Assembly: GCA_024639405.1 (NCBI GenBank)
Contig: JAHEIL010000015.1
Location: 55,018-119,017 of the forward strand
Length of the DNA: 64,000 nt
Direction of reading: 5' to 3'
Source of the DNA: Crocinitomicaceae bacterium
GTDB lineage: Bacteria > Bacteroidota > Bacteroidia > Flavobacteriales_D > Crocinitomicaceae
This document shows positions 40,033 through 50,600 of this stretch, piece after piece (positions within the stretch are counted from its first letter, which is position 1; each line of letters opens with the position of its first letter). The notes under the pieces were generated by a model. The model had not been told where the DNA came from. It searched no databases and was given only the letters and a program-made list of their open reading frames with translations. The position numbers and the translations under genes were made by a program.

Positions 40033-42168
40033 ATGCCAAAGAAAAGTTCAAATAAATCCAATAAATTAAAAAACTCACTAAGTCATGTTGTGCGTTCTGT
40101 TTTTGAAAAAAATAACAGCAGCGAGTTGTCTCATAAACAAGTTTGTACGCTTATTGATGTTCGTGAAAACGCATTACGAAAATTGGTCTTTGATATTTTA
40201 GAAAATCTTGTTCAACAAGGTGTAATTATAAAAAGAGGTCATGGAATATACAAAGCCTCTAATTCAGACACAGGATTAATCGGTGTTATAGAATTAACAA
40301 ATCGTGGTGCAGGTTTTGTTGTTTCTGATGATTCTGAAACAGATATTTACATTGCTCCTCAAAACACAGGTCATGCTTTAAATGGCGACACCGTTAAAGT
40401 TCGTGTTTTTAAACATGGTAAAACTAGAAAAGAGGGAGAAATCATTACTGTTATTCAACGCGAACGCTCTCAATTTGTTGGTACAATCGAATTACAAGAT
40501 AAATTTGGTTTTTTAATACCTGATAATTTAAAAACAGGTACAGATATTTATATTCCAAAAGAAAAATTAAATGGCGCAAAAAATGGGGATAAAGCACTTG
40601 TTAAAATAACTATTTGGCCTAAATCTTCCAAAAATCCATACGGTGAAGTATTACAAGTATTAGGTAGACCAGGAACCAACGATACTGAAATGATTAGTAT
40701 CCTAATGAATCAAGGTATTGAAACTGTTTTTCCATCTGAAGTTCTTCAAGCTGCTGAAAAAATTGGGATAGAATTAGATCCAATGGAAGTTGCAAAAAGA
40801 AAAGATTTTAGAAATACGACTACTTTTACAATTGACCCACTTGATGCGCGTGATTTTGACGATGCATTATCAATAAAAGAATTAGAAAACGGACATTATG
40901 AAATTGGTGTTCACATCGCTGATGTAAGTTATTATGTTACCGAAGGTAGCCCGATGGACGAAGAAGCGCTTAAACGTTCTAATTCTGTTTATCTAGTAGA
41001 TCGTGTAGTACCAATGCTACCCGAACAATTATCCAACTTAGCATGCTCACTTCGTCCTAATGAAGATAAATTTAGTTTTTCTGCCGTTTTTGAAATGGAT
41101 GAAAAGGGAAAAATTTACAATGAATGGTTCGGTAAAACTGTAATCCATTCTAACCGAAGATTTACCTACGAAGAAGCACAAGAAATTATAGAAGGTAAAA
41201 AAGGTGACTTTGAAAAAGAAATACATATTTTCGATAAAATAGCTAAAATTTTGCGAAATAAACGTATGAAAAATGGTGCTTTAAGTATTGAATCTGAAGA
41301 GATGCGATTTGTTTTGGATGAAAATGGGATACCAATTGATGTTAAAATTAAAACATCAAAAGACGCGCATAAATTGATTGAAGAATTTATGTTATTAGCA
41401 AATAAACAAGTCGCATTATTTGTTGCTAAACCTAAAAAAAACAGTGATAAAATTCCTTTTATTTACCGAGTCCATGATAAACCAGATCCAGCAAAAATTG
41501 CCTTATTTAATGTGTTTATTGATAAATTTGGTTATAAATTATCATTTAATCACCCAGATGAAATTTCAAAAAGTATCAATTTATTATTAAATGATATTCG
41601 TTTAAATAATGAATATTCTTTGATACAAACAATGGCAATTCGTTCAATGGCTAAAGCAACATATGAAACAAGTAATATTGGACATTATGGTTTAGCGTTT
41701 GACTATTACACGCATTTTACTTCTCCAATTAGACGTTATGCAGATTTAATGGTGCACCGAGTACTTCAAACGATTTTAACAGGCGGTAAAATTAATTATA
41801 GCTCTTACCTTGATGATATTTGTAAACGAATTTCTAGAATGGAGCGAAAAGCAGTTGAAGCAGAACGTGAATCAATAAAATACTTCCAAACACTCTATGT
41901 TAAAGATAAAATTGGTTTAACTACAACAGGTACAGTTTCTGGAATTGCAGAATTTGGATTATTTGTTAAAATGGATGAAAACTATTGTGAAGGCATGATT
42001 CCTTTATTAGATATTCCAGGTGATCGTTTTTATTTCGATAAAGAAAAGTATCGAATTATTGGAGCTCGAACAGAAAAAGAATACAATTTTGGTGATAAAG
42101 TAACAGTAAAAATTAAAGAAGTTAACACCAAAAAAAGACAAATTGATCTAACGCTTGTTATAGATTAA
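40033..42168 (+). CDS. rnr: Ribonuclease R
   Basis: 711 aa; FTIDPLDARDFDDALSI, GVHIADVSYYV, YTHFTSPIRRYADLMVHR, C-terminal S1 domain. Confidence 0.95.
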   Translation: MPKKSSNKSNKLKNSLSHVVRSVFEKNNSSELSHKQVCTLIDVRENALRKLVFDILENLVQQGVIIKRGHGIYKASNSDTGLIGVIELTNRGAGFVVSDDSETDIYIAPQNTGHALNGDTVKVRVFKHGKTRKEGEIITVIQRERSQFVGTIELQDKFGFLIPDNLKTGTDIYIPKEKLNGAKNGDKALVKITIWPKSSKNPYGEVLQVLGRPGTNDTEMISILMNQGIETVFPSEVLQAAEKIGIELDPMEVAKRKDFRNTTTFTIDPLDARDFDDALSIKELENGHYEIGVHIADVSYYVTEGSPMDEEALKRSNSVYLVDRVVPMLPEQLSNLACSLRPNEDKFSFSAVFEMDEKGKIYNEWFGKTVIHSNRRFTYEEAQEIIEGKKGDFEKEIHIFDKIAKILRNKRMKNGALSIESEEMRFVLDENGIPIDVKIKTSKDAHKLIEEFMLLANKQVALFVAKPKKNSDKIPFIYRVHDKPDPAKIALFNVFIDKFGYKLSFNHPDEISKSINLLLNDIRLNNEYSLIQTMAIRSMAKATYETSNIGHYGLAFDYYTHFTSPIRRYADLMVHRVLQTILTGGKINYSSYLDDICKRISRMERKAVEAERESIKYFQTLYVKDKIGLTTTGTVSGIAEFGLFVKMDENYCEGMIPLLDIPGDRFYFDKEKYRIIGARTEKEYNFGDKVTVKIKEVNTKKRQIDLTLVID

Positions 42169-42907
42169 ATATCATGTCAATTGTTAATTCATCTTCTTTT
42201 AAGATCTTAATTACTTTAAAAATATCTTTAAAATAAATGGTAGGATAATCAATTCGCTGAACTTTTAATTGATTAATTAAATAAAGGTCTGAAAGCAGTA
42301 TGAAGATATCTCCAGTTTTTTCTTTAATTTCATTAATTGAACAGTGTAATTTATACGTTGAACTATTTGTATAAATTACGATTTCAGATTGAATCGCTTC
42401 TATGAAATAAATATCCCCTAATTGAATTTTAACAATTTTATTTTCAGATTTTATAAATAATGTATCATTAATTATTTTTGAATGATCCATGATTGAATAT
42501 AATAAATTACGCTCTTTTATTAATTCATCTTCTTTTTTAAACTTATACAAAGCCATTTCTATAGCAGTTTGAAGTTCAATTTCTTTAAATGGTTTTATAA
42601 TATATCCAAACGGTTCACATTTTTTTGCTCTACTTAACGTAACTTCATCTACATATGCAGTTAAAAAAATAATTGGAATGGTAAAAGATTTCATTATTAA
42701 TTCAGCAGTGTCTAAACCTGTTAATTGACCTTGAAGCATGATATCCATTAAAATTAAATCAGGCTGCTGGTTTTTAATCATAGTTAAAGCAACTTCTCCA
42801 GAAGCAGCAATACCAATAACAAAAAATCCTAATTTTTGTAAACTATGTTGAATATCACTTGCAACAATTGCTTCGTCTTCAACGATGAGAATGTGGTTTT
42901 TTAACAT
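42158..42907 (-). CDS. Response regulator with divergent LytTR-like C-terminal domain
   Basis: 249 aa; receiver ILIVEDEAIVASDIQ, LILMDIMLQG, IIFLTAYVDE, YIIKPF; C-terminal KIVKIQLGDIYFIEAIQSEIVIYTNSSTYKLHCSINEI. Confidence 0.85.
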   Translation of the reverse strand: MLKNHILIVEDEAIVASDIQHSLQKLGFFVIGIAASGEVALTMIKNQQPDLILMDIMLQGQLTGLDTAELIMKSFTIPIIFLTAYVDEVTLSRAKKCEPFGYIIKPFKEIELQTAIEMALYKFKKEDELIKERNLLYSIMDHSKIINDTLFIKSENKIVKIQLGDIYFIEAIQSEIVIYTNSSTYKLHCSINEIKEKTGDIFILLSDLYLINQLKVQRIDYPTIYFKDIFKVIKILKEDELTIDMIFNL

Positions 42908-43521
42908 GATTTTTTGATTAACTTAATTCAAATATACAACTAAAATTTACAGGAAAATTTCTTTCTTTTAAAAATGATTTAACTAATTAATAATGAGTTG
43001 TTTAATTTGTTTTAAAATGAATATACAATTTCTTTTTTCATTTTGCAACTACTTACTTCTTCTTTACTTATTTATATAAAAGAAAAAAAATATTATTTAA
43101 ATAACTTTTTATTCTTCTTTATTAGCACTGTTGATATGTTTATATATATTTTAAAAAAACTTGTTTTTAAAGATTTTAACAAAATAATTAAAGTTATTAA
43201 TTAGAAATAAACAGGTTAATATATTGATAGCTATAATTTTAATCAAGCTATTCACAATTTTGTAAAAAAGACAATTGTTTATATTTTATTTTTAAAGTAA
43301 TATTAAAAAGCGTGTTTTACTTGTTCATTACTTTGCTAAAAAAAGGTCAAACTTTTCTTGTGGATTTAAAAAATAAGTTGGTTTGAAATTATATATTTAA
43401 TATCCTATTAATTTGTTTCAATACTTTTAAACACTAATTAACATTAAAGTAATAGTTCTTGTTAAATACTTTCTTGGTTTTACTCGATAATAGCTTATTT
43501 TTTTCTTTCATTGTTTAAAAC

Positions 43522-43552
43522 TTGATGGAATTGTTCATATAAGTTACCTTTG
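43522..43552 (+). promoter_or_regulatory. Putative rpiB promoter (TTG, 20 bp, TACCTTTG)
   Basis: TTG 43522-43524 and TACCTTTG 43545-43552, 15 nt before ATG 43568. Confidence 0.5.
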
Positions 43553-43567
43553 TTAAAATTTGTAATT

Positions 43568-44005
43568 ATGTATAAAAATATTATTCCTATTGGTGCTGAT
43601 CATGCTGGTTTTGAATTAAAAAATCAATTAATATCTTTTTTAGAAGAAAAAGGTTTTACAGTAAAAGATTTTGGATGCTATTCAGAAGATAGTATTGATT
43701 ACCCTGATTTTGGTCATCCAGTTGCTGAAATGGTTGAAGCAAATGAAGCAATGTTAGGTATTGTTATTTGTGGTTCAGGTAATGGAATAAATATGACAGT
43801 GAATAAACACAAAGGAATTAGAAGTGCTTTGTGTTGGAATACGGAGTTAGCTGCTTTAGCTCGTCAACATAATAATGCAAATATTTTAGCTTTACCTGCT
43901 CGTTTTATTTCAACCGAATTAGCATTAGAGATGGTAAATACTTTCTTAACAACTTCATTTGAAGGAGGCCGTCATCAAAATAGAATTGATAAAATTCCTT
44001 GTTAA
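43568..44005 (+). CDS. rpiB: Ribose 5-phosphate isomerase B
   Basis: MYKNIIPIGADHAGFELKNQL, VICGSGNGINMTVNKHKGIRSALCWN, EGGRHQNRIDKI. Confidence 0.95.
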   Translation: MYKNIIPIGADHAGFELKNQLISFLEEKGFTVKDFGCYSEDSIDYPDFGHPVAEMVEANEAMLGIVICGSGNGINMTVNKHKGIRSALCWNTELAALARQHNNANILALPARFISTELALEMVNTFLTTSFEGGRHQNRIDKIPC

Positions 44006-44061
44006 TTTTTAGTAAATGCAACTTTTTTTGTATCATTTATGTCTATCAATAGATACTTTGT

Positions 44062-44598
44062 ATGGATGATGCAACGCTAATTAAAGAATGTGTGAAAGGA
44101 AACGCAAAAGCACAACGCTTTTTGTTTGAAAAGTTCGCACCTAAAATGTTAACTGTTTGTATTCGTTATGCGAAAAATAAAAGTGATGCAGAAGATGTTT
44201 TGCAAGATGCTTTTATCAAAGTATTTAATAAAATAAGTGAATTTAAAAAAGAAGGTTCTTTGGAAGGTTGGATTAGAAGGATTATGGTAAATACTTCTTT
44301 AGATCAAATTAGAAAAAACAGTAAATTTTCGAATGATACAGATTTAGAAGCTGTATCTTATAAATTAGAAAACAATGATTTTACGTTTGAAAATCTAGTT
44401 TCTGAAGATTTATTAAAACTAATTAATTCAATGCCTAATGGGTATAGAATTGTCTTTAATATGTTTGCCATTGAAGGTTACTCTCATCAAGAGATAGCTT
44501 CAACTTTAGGTGTTACAGAAAACACATCCAAATCCCAGTACTTAAGAGCAAGAAGTTTTTTAAAAAACGAATTAGAAAAAATACATTTTGAAAGATAA
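44062..44598 (+). CDS. ECF-type RNA polymerase sigma factor
   Basis: 178 aa; sigma region 2 YAKNKSDAEDVLQDAFIKVFNKISEF, region 4 YSHQEIASTLGVTENTSKSQYLRARSFLKNEL. Confidence 0.92.
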   Translation: MDDATLIKECVKGNAKAQRFLFEKFAPKMLTVCIRYAKNKSDAEDVLQDAFIKVFNKISEFKKEGSLEGWIRRIMVNTSLDQIRKNSKFSNDTDLEAVSYKLENNDFTFENLVSEDLLKLINSMPNGYRIVFNMFAIEGYSHQEIASTLGVTENTSKSQYLRARSFLKNELEKIHFER

Positions 44599-45433
44599 AG
44601 ATTACATAAAAGACCTGTTTAAAGATTCTCTAGAAAACTTAGAATCTCCTGTTCGGCCAGAACTTTGGAACGCGGTGTCTTCGTCAATTAGCACATCCTC
44701 TACACCTGCTGTTGGTTCAACTATTTTCTCTACTTCTAAACTAATAATAGCTTCTGTTTCTCTTATTACAATTGGAAGTTTTACGTATTATCTTTCAACA
44801 GATTCAACTCCTCAAAAAACGTTTGATTCATCTCAAAAAATTAATAAATCTTCATTAGAAGTGATGAATCAAGCTAGTAGAAAAGAGAAAAAATCTGCTG
44901 ATATTTATAACATTAAGAAGATCAATTCTAATAATCAACTCGATTTTAGCAATCAATCATACGAGTTACCAGTTGTTGATTTTACAAACTCACCTATTAT
45001 TAATACTGTAGTTTCCAATTCAAACAACCCTGTTTTGGAAAACCATTCTTCGGAATTAGTTTCTAATATTATTGAACAAAAACCGAATCAAACTCCCGTT
45101 TCAACCCCTTTAATTGAAGAAACAAATCAATCGATTAATAATATTGAAACAACGGATCATCAATTTGTTTTACCAAATGTGTTTACACCAAACAATGATG
45201 GTTCAAATGATAAGTTTGAAATCAAAGGATTAAATTTGACAGATTTTAGTTTGGTTATTATTAATTCCAAAAACGAAACGATTTTCCAAACAACCGAGAA
45301 TGATTTTTCTTGGGATGGTCGTCTACAAAATGGTGATTTAGCTCCTTCCGGAAATTATATCTATTACATTGTAGGTAAAACCATAAGTAAAAAAGATTAC
45401 ACAAAGATATCTCAACTATCCATTATATATTAA
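44588..45433 (+). CDS. Putative anti-sigma-like membrane protein with C-terminal CHU_C / T9SS type B domain
   Basis: 281 aa from TTG; overlaps sigma gene; N-terminal cytoplasmic segment, TM LIIASVSLITIGSFTYYL, C-terminal LPNVFTPNNDGSNDKFEIKGL...NDFSWDGRLQNGDLAPSGNYIYYIVG. Confidence 0.8.
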   Translation: MKDKDYIKDLFKDSLENLESPVRPELWNAVSSSISTSSTPAVGSTIFSTSKLIIASVSLITIGSFTYYLSTDSTPQKTFDSSQKINKSSLEVMNQASRKEKKSADIYNIKKINSNNQLDFSNQSYELPVVDFTNSPIINTVVSNSNNPVLENHSSELVSNIIEQKPNQTPVSTPLIEETNQSINNIETTDHQFVLPNVFTPNNDGSNDKFEIKGLNLTDFSLVIINSKNETIFQTTENDFSWDGRLQNGDLAPSGNYIYYIVGKTISKKDYTKISQLSIIY

Positions 45434-45435
45434 TT

Positions 45436-45467
45436 AAAAAAGCCCTTAAGTAATTAAGGGCTTTTTT
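45436..45467. terminator. Bidirectional terminator between the CHU_C gene and tRNA-Cys
   Basis: AAAAAAGCCCTTAA-GTAA-TTAAGGGCTTTTTT. Confidence 0.9.
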
Positions 45468-45470
45468 GTG

Positions 45471-45541
45471 AGGTTTCGAGCGGATTCGAACCGCTGTACA
45501 CAGTTTTGCAGACTGGTGCCTAGCCGCTCGGCCACGAAACC
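45471..45541 (-). tRNA. tRNA-Cys (GCA)
   Basis: Minus strand GGTTTCGTGGCCGAGCGGCTAGGCACCAGTCTGCAAAACTGTGTACAGCGGTTCGAATCCGCTCGAAACCT; paired acceptor, D, anticodon and T arms; anticodon GCA; discriminator U; CCA not encoded. Confidence 0.95.
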
Positions 45542-45581
45542 AAATTGGATTGCGAAGATAATAAAAAATTATTAAATTAAC

Positions 45582-45935
45582 TTATTCTTCTATTATTATT
45601 GCTACGTTATCTACATCTCCATTGATTGGAGGACAGATTTTAGTAACTTTAATTTTTAAGTAATCGATATTCTTAATTTCTTGTTTAATTCTATAGATAA
45701 TGCGTTGACCAACATGTTCTATTAATTTTGATCGAATTGCCATTTCTTCACAAACAATTTTATTAATATCAACATAATCGATTGTTTGTGTTAAATCATC
45801 ATTTTTTGCAGCAAGCGAAAAGTTTGTATTTAACATAACATCAACCAAATAGTTTCCACCAATTTTACCTTCTTCTTCTAAGCATCCGTGAAAAGCATAA
45901 ATTTTTATTCCATTAACTTCGATGGTATGTTTCAT
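45582..45935 (-). CDS. folB: Dihydroneopterin aldolase
   Basis: 117 aa; IEVNGIKIYAFHGCLEEEGKIGGNYLVDVML, TIDYVDINKIV, KICPPINGDVDNVAIII. Confidence 0.92.
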   Translation of the reverse strand: MKHTIEVNGIKIYAFHGCLEEEGKIGGNYLVDVMLNTNFSLAAKNDDLTQTIDYVDINKIVCEEMAIRSKLIEHVGQRIIYRIKQEIKNIDYLKIKVTKICPPINGDVDNVAIIIEE

Positions 45936-45941
45936 AGAAAA

Positions 45942-47459
45942 TTAATTTCCTTTAATTGTTGTAAGCCCTTGATTCATACGTTCTAAGCACTCTTCTTTTC
46001 CTAAAAAATTAGCAATTTCAAACATACTTGGCCCCATACCTTTTCCTGTTAATAATAATCTGAAGTTAGGCAATACATTTCCAATTCCCAAATTTCGTTC
46101 TGCTAAGAAATTTTTAAATTCACTTTCAATCGTTTCTGTTGTAAAGTTTTCAATTTCCGACAAACGATCTTTCCAAGCGGTTAAAATTTCGGGTGTTTCT
46201 ACTTTCCACTTTTTAGCAATTGTTTCTGAATCATAATTTAAAGGGCGTTCCAATAAGTAAGCTCCTTCCACCAAAATGTCTTCTAAAAACGTTGCGCGCT
46301 CTTTCATTAAACCACAAACTACTGATAATTGATTGATATCAAATTTATTAGCATGTTGTTCATTTAATAAGCTTGCAAGTTCATCATTTGAGGTGTTTCT
46401 TAAATAGTTTTGTTGAAACCATTTTGTTTTGTCCGGATCAAATTTTGCTCCAGCTTTAGAAACACGATCAAGTGTAAATGCTTCGCTAAGTTCTTCTAAG
46501 CTAAAAATTTCTTGTGTTGTACCCGGGTTCCAGCCCAAGAAAGCAAGCATGTTAATAAACGCACCGTTGAAATATCCTTTCTCACGGTAACCGGAATACA
46601 ACTCCCCTTCTGCTGTTGTCCAATTTGTTGGAAATACAGGGAAACCTAAACGGTCGCCATCTCTTTTAGAAAGCTTGCCATTTCCATCTGGACGTAATAG
46701 CAAGGGTAAATGAGCAAATTGAGGTGCCTCCCATCCAAATGCTTCATACAGCATAATGTGAAGTGGTGCTGACGGTAACCATTCTTCGCCACGAATTACA
46801 TGACTAATTTTCATTAAATAATCATCCACAATATTTGCCAAATGATAGGTTGGCATTCCATCACTTTTAAATAAAACTTTATCGTCAAGATTATTAGTAT
46901 TAACAACTACCCAACCACGAATAATATCTTCAAAACGAATGTCTTTGTTGCGCGGCATTTTCATACGAATAACATACGGCGTGCCTTCTGCCAACAATTC
47001 TTCAACTTGATCTTTTGATAGTGTTAAAGAATTTCTTAAAGTCGTTCGCGTAACATGATTGTATTGCCAGTTTGGCATTCCCATTTGTTTTGCTTTTTCA
47101 CGCATTAGTTCTAGCTCTTCAGCAGTATCAAAAGCATAATAAGCTTTATCTTCTTGAACCAATTGTTCAGCATATGGTTGATACAAGTGTTTTCTTTCCG
47201 ATTGCACATAAGGCCCGAATTCTCCACCTAATCCTGGTCCTTCCGTTGGACTAATTCCACACCACGCAAGCGCATCCATTATGTATTCCTGGGCACCAGG
47301 TACAAATCGTGTTTGATCTGTATCTTCTATTCTTATTAAGAAAGTCCCATTGTTTTTTTTAGCAAATAGATAATTGTAAAGCGCCGTTCTTACACCGCCC
47401 ATGTGTAATGGACCGGTTGGAGAAGGAGCAAATCGTACGCGAACAGGTTTGTTATTCAT
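45942..47459 (-). CDS. gltX: Glutamate--tRNA ligase
   Basis: 505 aa; VRVRFAPSPTGPLHMGGVRTALYNYLFA, LLLRPDGNGKLSKRDGDRLGFPV. Confidence 0.96.
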   Translation of the reverse strand: MNNKPVRVRFAPSPTGPLHMGGVRTALYNYLFAKKNNGTFLIRIEDTDQTRFVPGAQEYIMDALAWCGISPTEGPGLGGEFGPYVQSERKHLYQPYAEQLVQEDKAYYAFDTAEELELMREKAKQMGMPNWQYNHVTRTTLRNSLTLSKDQVEELLAEGTPYVIRMKMPRNKDIRFEDIIRGWVVVNTNNLDDKVLFKSDGMPTYHLANIVDDYLMKISHVIRGEEWLPSAPLHIMLYEAFGWEAPQFAHLPLLLRPDGNGKLSKRDGDRLGFPVFPTNWTTAEGELYSGYREKGYFNGAFINMLAFLGWNPGTTQEIFSLEELSEAFTLDRVSKAGAKFDPDKTKWFQQNYLRNTSNDELASLLNEQHANKFDINQLSVVCGLMKERATFLEDILVEGAYLLERPLNYDSETIAKKWKVETPEILTAWKDRLSEIENFTTETIESEFKNFLAERNLGIGNVLPNFRLLLTGKGMGPSMFEIANFLGKEECLERMNQGLTTIKGN

Positions 47460-47613
47460 CCTTTAATTTTTTGTAAAGATACAGACATTTAGGGATTTTT
47501 TTGTGACCAAATAGATGTTTTGTACAATCATATTTGTTTATTCTTCTGAAAAGTAGCTTATTTTTAGTTTTTTAGTTTTAATTTAGTCCTTTCATCATCA
47601 ATGTACGTTATTA

Positions 47614-50600
47614 ATGGAATCTTTTGAACAATTATTGGATCAAATTGATGGTTTTATTCGTAAATATTACAAAAACCAACTATTGCGTGGCCTTTTGCTA
47701 TTTGTAACTGTTTTTTTATTTTCCTTTTTATTTACTACAGTTTTCGAATTTACGCTTCGATTTAATACATTTATAAGAGGCTTGCTGTTTTTTAGTTTCC
47801 TGCTTACGAATGGTTTTTTGTTGTACCGTTTTTTTTTAGTTCCGTTTTTCAAATTAACTTCTTTTGGTAAACGAATTTCTCGTGAGCAAGCTGCTGATAT
47901 CATTGGAAAATTTTTTCCAGCTATTTCGGATCGTTTGAAAAACACACTTCAGCTTCAAAATGATTTATTAGAGAATGTGGGTAACATTGAGTTGTTAAAA
48001 GCAAGCGTCAATCAACGTTCTAACGCATTAAAATTAGTTCCTTTTCACACAGCGATTAATTTGAGTGAAAACAAACGTTATCTTAAATTCTTATTACCTG
48101 TTTTCTTATTGTTTATTCTTATAGGAATTGCCGCTCCTCATGTTTACAAAGATAGTGTTGAACGAGTTGTTCATTTTACTAAAATCTATAAAGAAAAAGC
48201 ACCATTTACGTTCGTTTTAACAGATAATAGTTTTACTATTGAAGAGGGTAAAGATTTAAAAATCGTTGTTTTAGTTGCAGGAAAAATACTTCCTGAAAAT
48301 GTATATCTTTCAAGTGAAAACGGTAAGTTTTTAATGAAAAAGACAGGCAAAAACACGTTTTCTAGCACAATAAAAAAAGTAAAAGCTTCTGGTTTTTTTC
48401 ATTTTGAAGCGAATGATTTTCTTAGTGATTCATACAAGATTAATGTGTTTGGAAAAGCTACAATTGGAAAGTTACAAGCCACGTTAATTTATCCAACGTA
48501 TTTAAATCGTTCTAATGAAACAATTCAAAATGTTGGTGATTTAACTATTCCAGAAGGAACACAAGTAAATTGGTCTGTACTGTCAAAAAACAGTAAATAC
48601 GTTGACTTTATTTCAAATGGAAAACGGTTTCATTTTAGTAAAAACGGTTTCAAATTAAGCCAAACTTACAAGAATTCAAGTATTATTAAGTTGAATTATG
48701 CGAATTTATACTTTCCTAAAGTAGATTCTACGGTGTTTAATGTTACTGTAGTGAAAGATGCCTATCCTTCGATTCAAGTATCACAATTGAAAGATAGCAT
48801 GTCTGATGGGCTTCATTATTTCAAAGGTTTAGCTTCCGATGATTACGGTTTAACTCATTTGAAGTTTGTCTATTCAATTATTAATGAAAAAGGGATTGTT
48901 AAAACGAACGTCTTGCCTGTTCAATCTGTTTCTGGCACCGAGAACACATTTGATTTTGCGGTTGATTTTAGAAGAGAAGCCGTTCAATTAAATGATCGAA
49001 TAGACTACTATTTTGAAGTGGTTGATAATGATGGTGTAAATGGAAATAAGAAGGCACGGTCTTCTGTTTATTCCTATAAACTTCCGTCATTAGATGAGTT
49101 AAACGAAACAAGAGATGAAGATCAGCAACAGATAAAAGCGAATTTGGATGATTTGTTGAAGCGCTCCAAAGATTTCCAAAAGAATTTGCAAAAATTAAAG
49201 AAGGAAGCTTTAAACGCTAAGACTTCAGATTGGAACAAAATGAACCAATTGAATCAATTGAAAGAAGAACAAAAAAGCATTGTTGAATCACTAGAAAAAT
49301 TGCAAAATAAAATCGATAAATCTTCGAAGGAACAAAACCAATTGTCTGAAATTGACAAACAACTTTTAGAAAAACAAGAGCAAATAGATAAATTGTTAGA
49401 ACAATTAATGGATGATGAACTTAAGAAACTACTAGATGATTTACAAAAGTTGTTACAAGAAAATGATAAAGACGAACTCAAAGATAAACTAGATAAATTA
49501 GACCAATCTTCTGAAAAAATGAAGAATCAATTGGATAGAAGTCTTGAAATGCTTAAAAAATTGCAATTAAATGAAAAAATTGATGCCATTGAAAAAGAAT
49601 TGAGAAGCCTGTCAAAAGATCAAAAGGATTTAAAAAATGAAACGTTAAAGAACGATACGCCTAAAGATAAGTTAGAAGATAAACAGCAAAAAATTAATGA
49701 TCAATTTGACCAACTCAAAGAAGATTTAAAAGAGATGGAGAAGCTGAATGAGGAGTTAAGTGATAAGATGGATATTAAAACCCCTGAAGACCTTAAAAAC
49801 GACACAGATCAAAACCTACAAGAGGCTAAAGAACAATTAGAAAAGAATAAAAAGAATAAAGCAACCGAAAAACAAGAGAAAGCTTCTGATAATTTGAAAA
49901 AAATGGCTGATCAATTGAATCAACAACAAGAGGAGGCAAATAAGCAAGAAGAAGAAGAAGACATTAATTCATTGAGAGCAATTTTAGACAATTTACTAAC
50001 ACTTTCTGTAGGTCAAGAATATTTATTGGTCAAGTTTCCTAAATTAAATTCAAATGATCCACTTTATAAACGATTAAGCAGGAAACAGCGTTCAATTATT
50101 GATGAAACAAAAATGGTTCGTGATAGTTTATTAGCACTTGCTAAGCGTCAGCCAAAAATAGCTTCTTTTGTAGATAAAGAACTAAACACTTTAAATTCTA
50201 ATCATAAATTATCTTTGGAAGATTTAGATGAACATGATCTAAGAAAATTGAATATTCATCAACAGGCCGCAATGACTTCTTTTAATAATTTGGCTTTATT
50301 ACTTAATGAATCACTTCAAAGTATGCAACAACAAATGCAAATGAAGATGGATGGAAACGGAAGTTGTTCTAAACCTGGCAAAGGAAAACCTAAACCTGGT
50401 GGTTCTTCTCCGGGAGACATGAAACAACTTTTAAAGAAACAATTGGATCAATTAAAAAAAGGGTCCAATCCAGATGGGAAACAACCTGGTGATAAAGACG
50501 GACAAGGCACCAAACCTGGCGGTTCCTCAGTTTCTAATCCTTTTGGATTAAGCAATAAAGAAACTGCAAAAATGGCTGCAGAGCAAACAGCATTGCGTAT

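Noticed and set aside
42908-43567. AT-rich region considered as a replication origin
   Set aside because: No cluster of DnaA boxes seen by eye; only a one-mismatch CTATTCACA. Kept only as an unexplained intergenic region.
49254-49481. Ser/Cys-rich minus-strand ORF
   Set aside because: Antisense of the Lys/Gln/Glu-rich coiled coil in the DUF4175-like protein.
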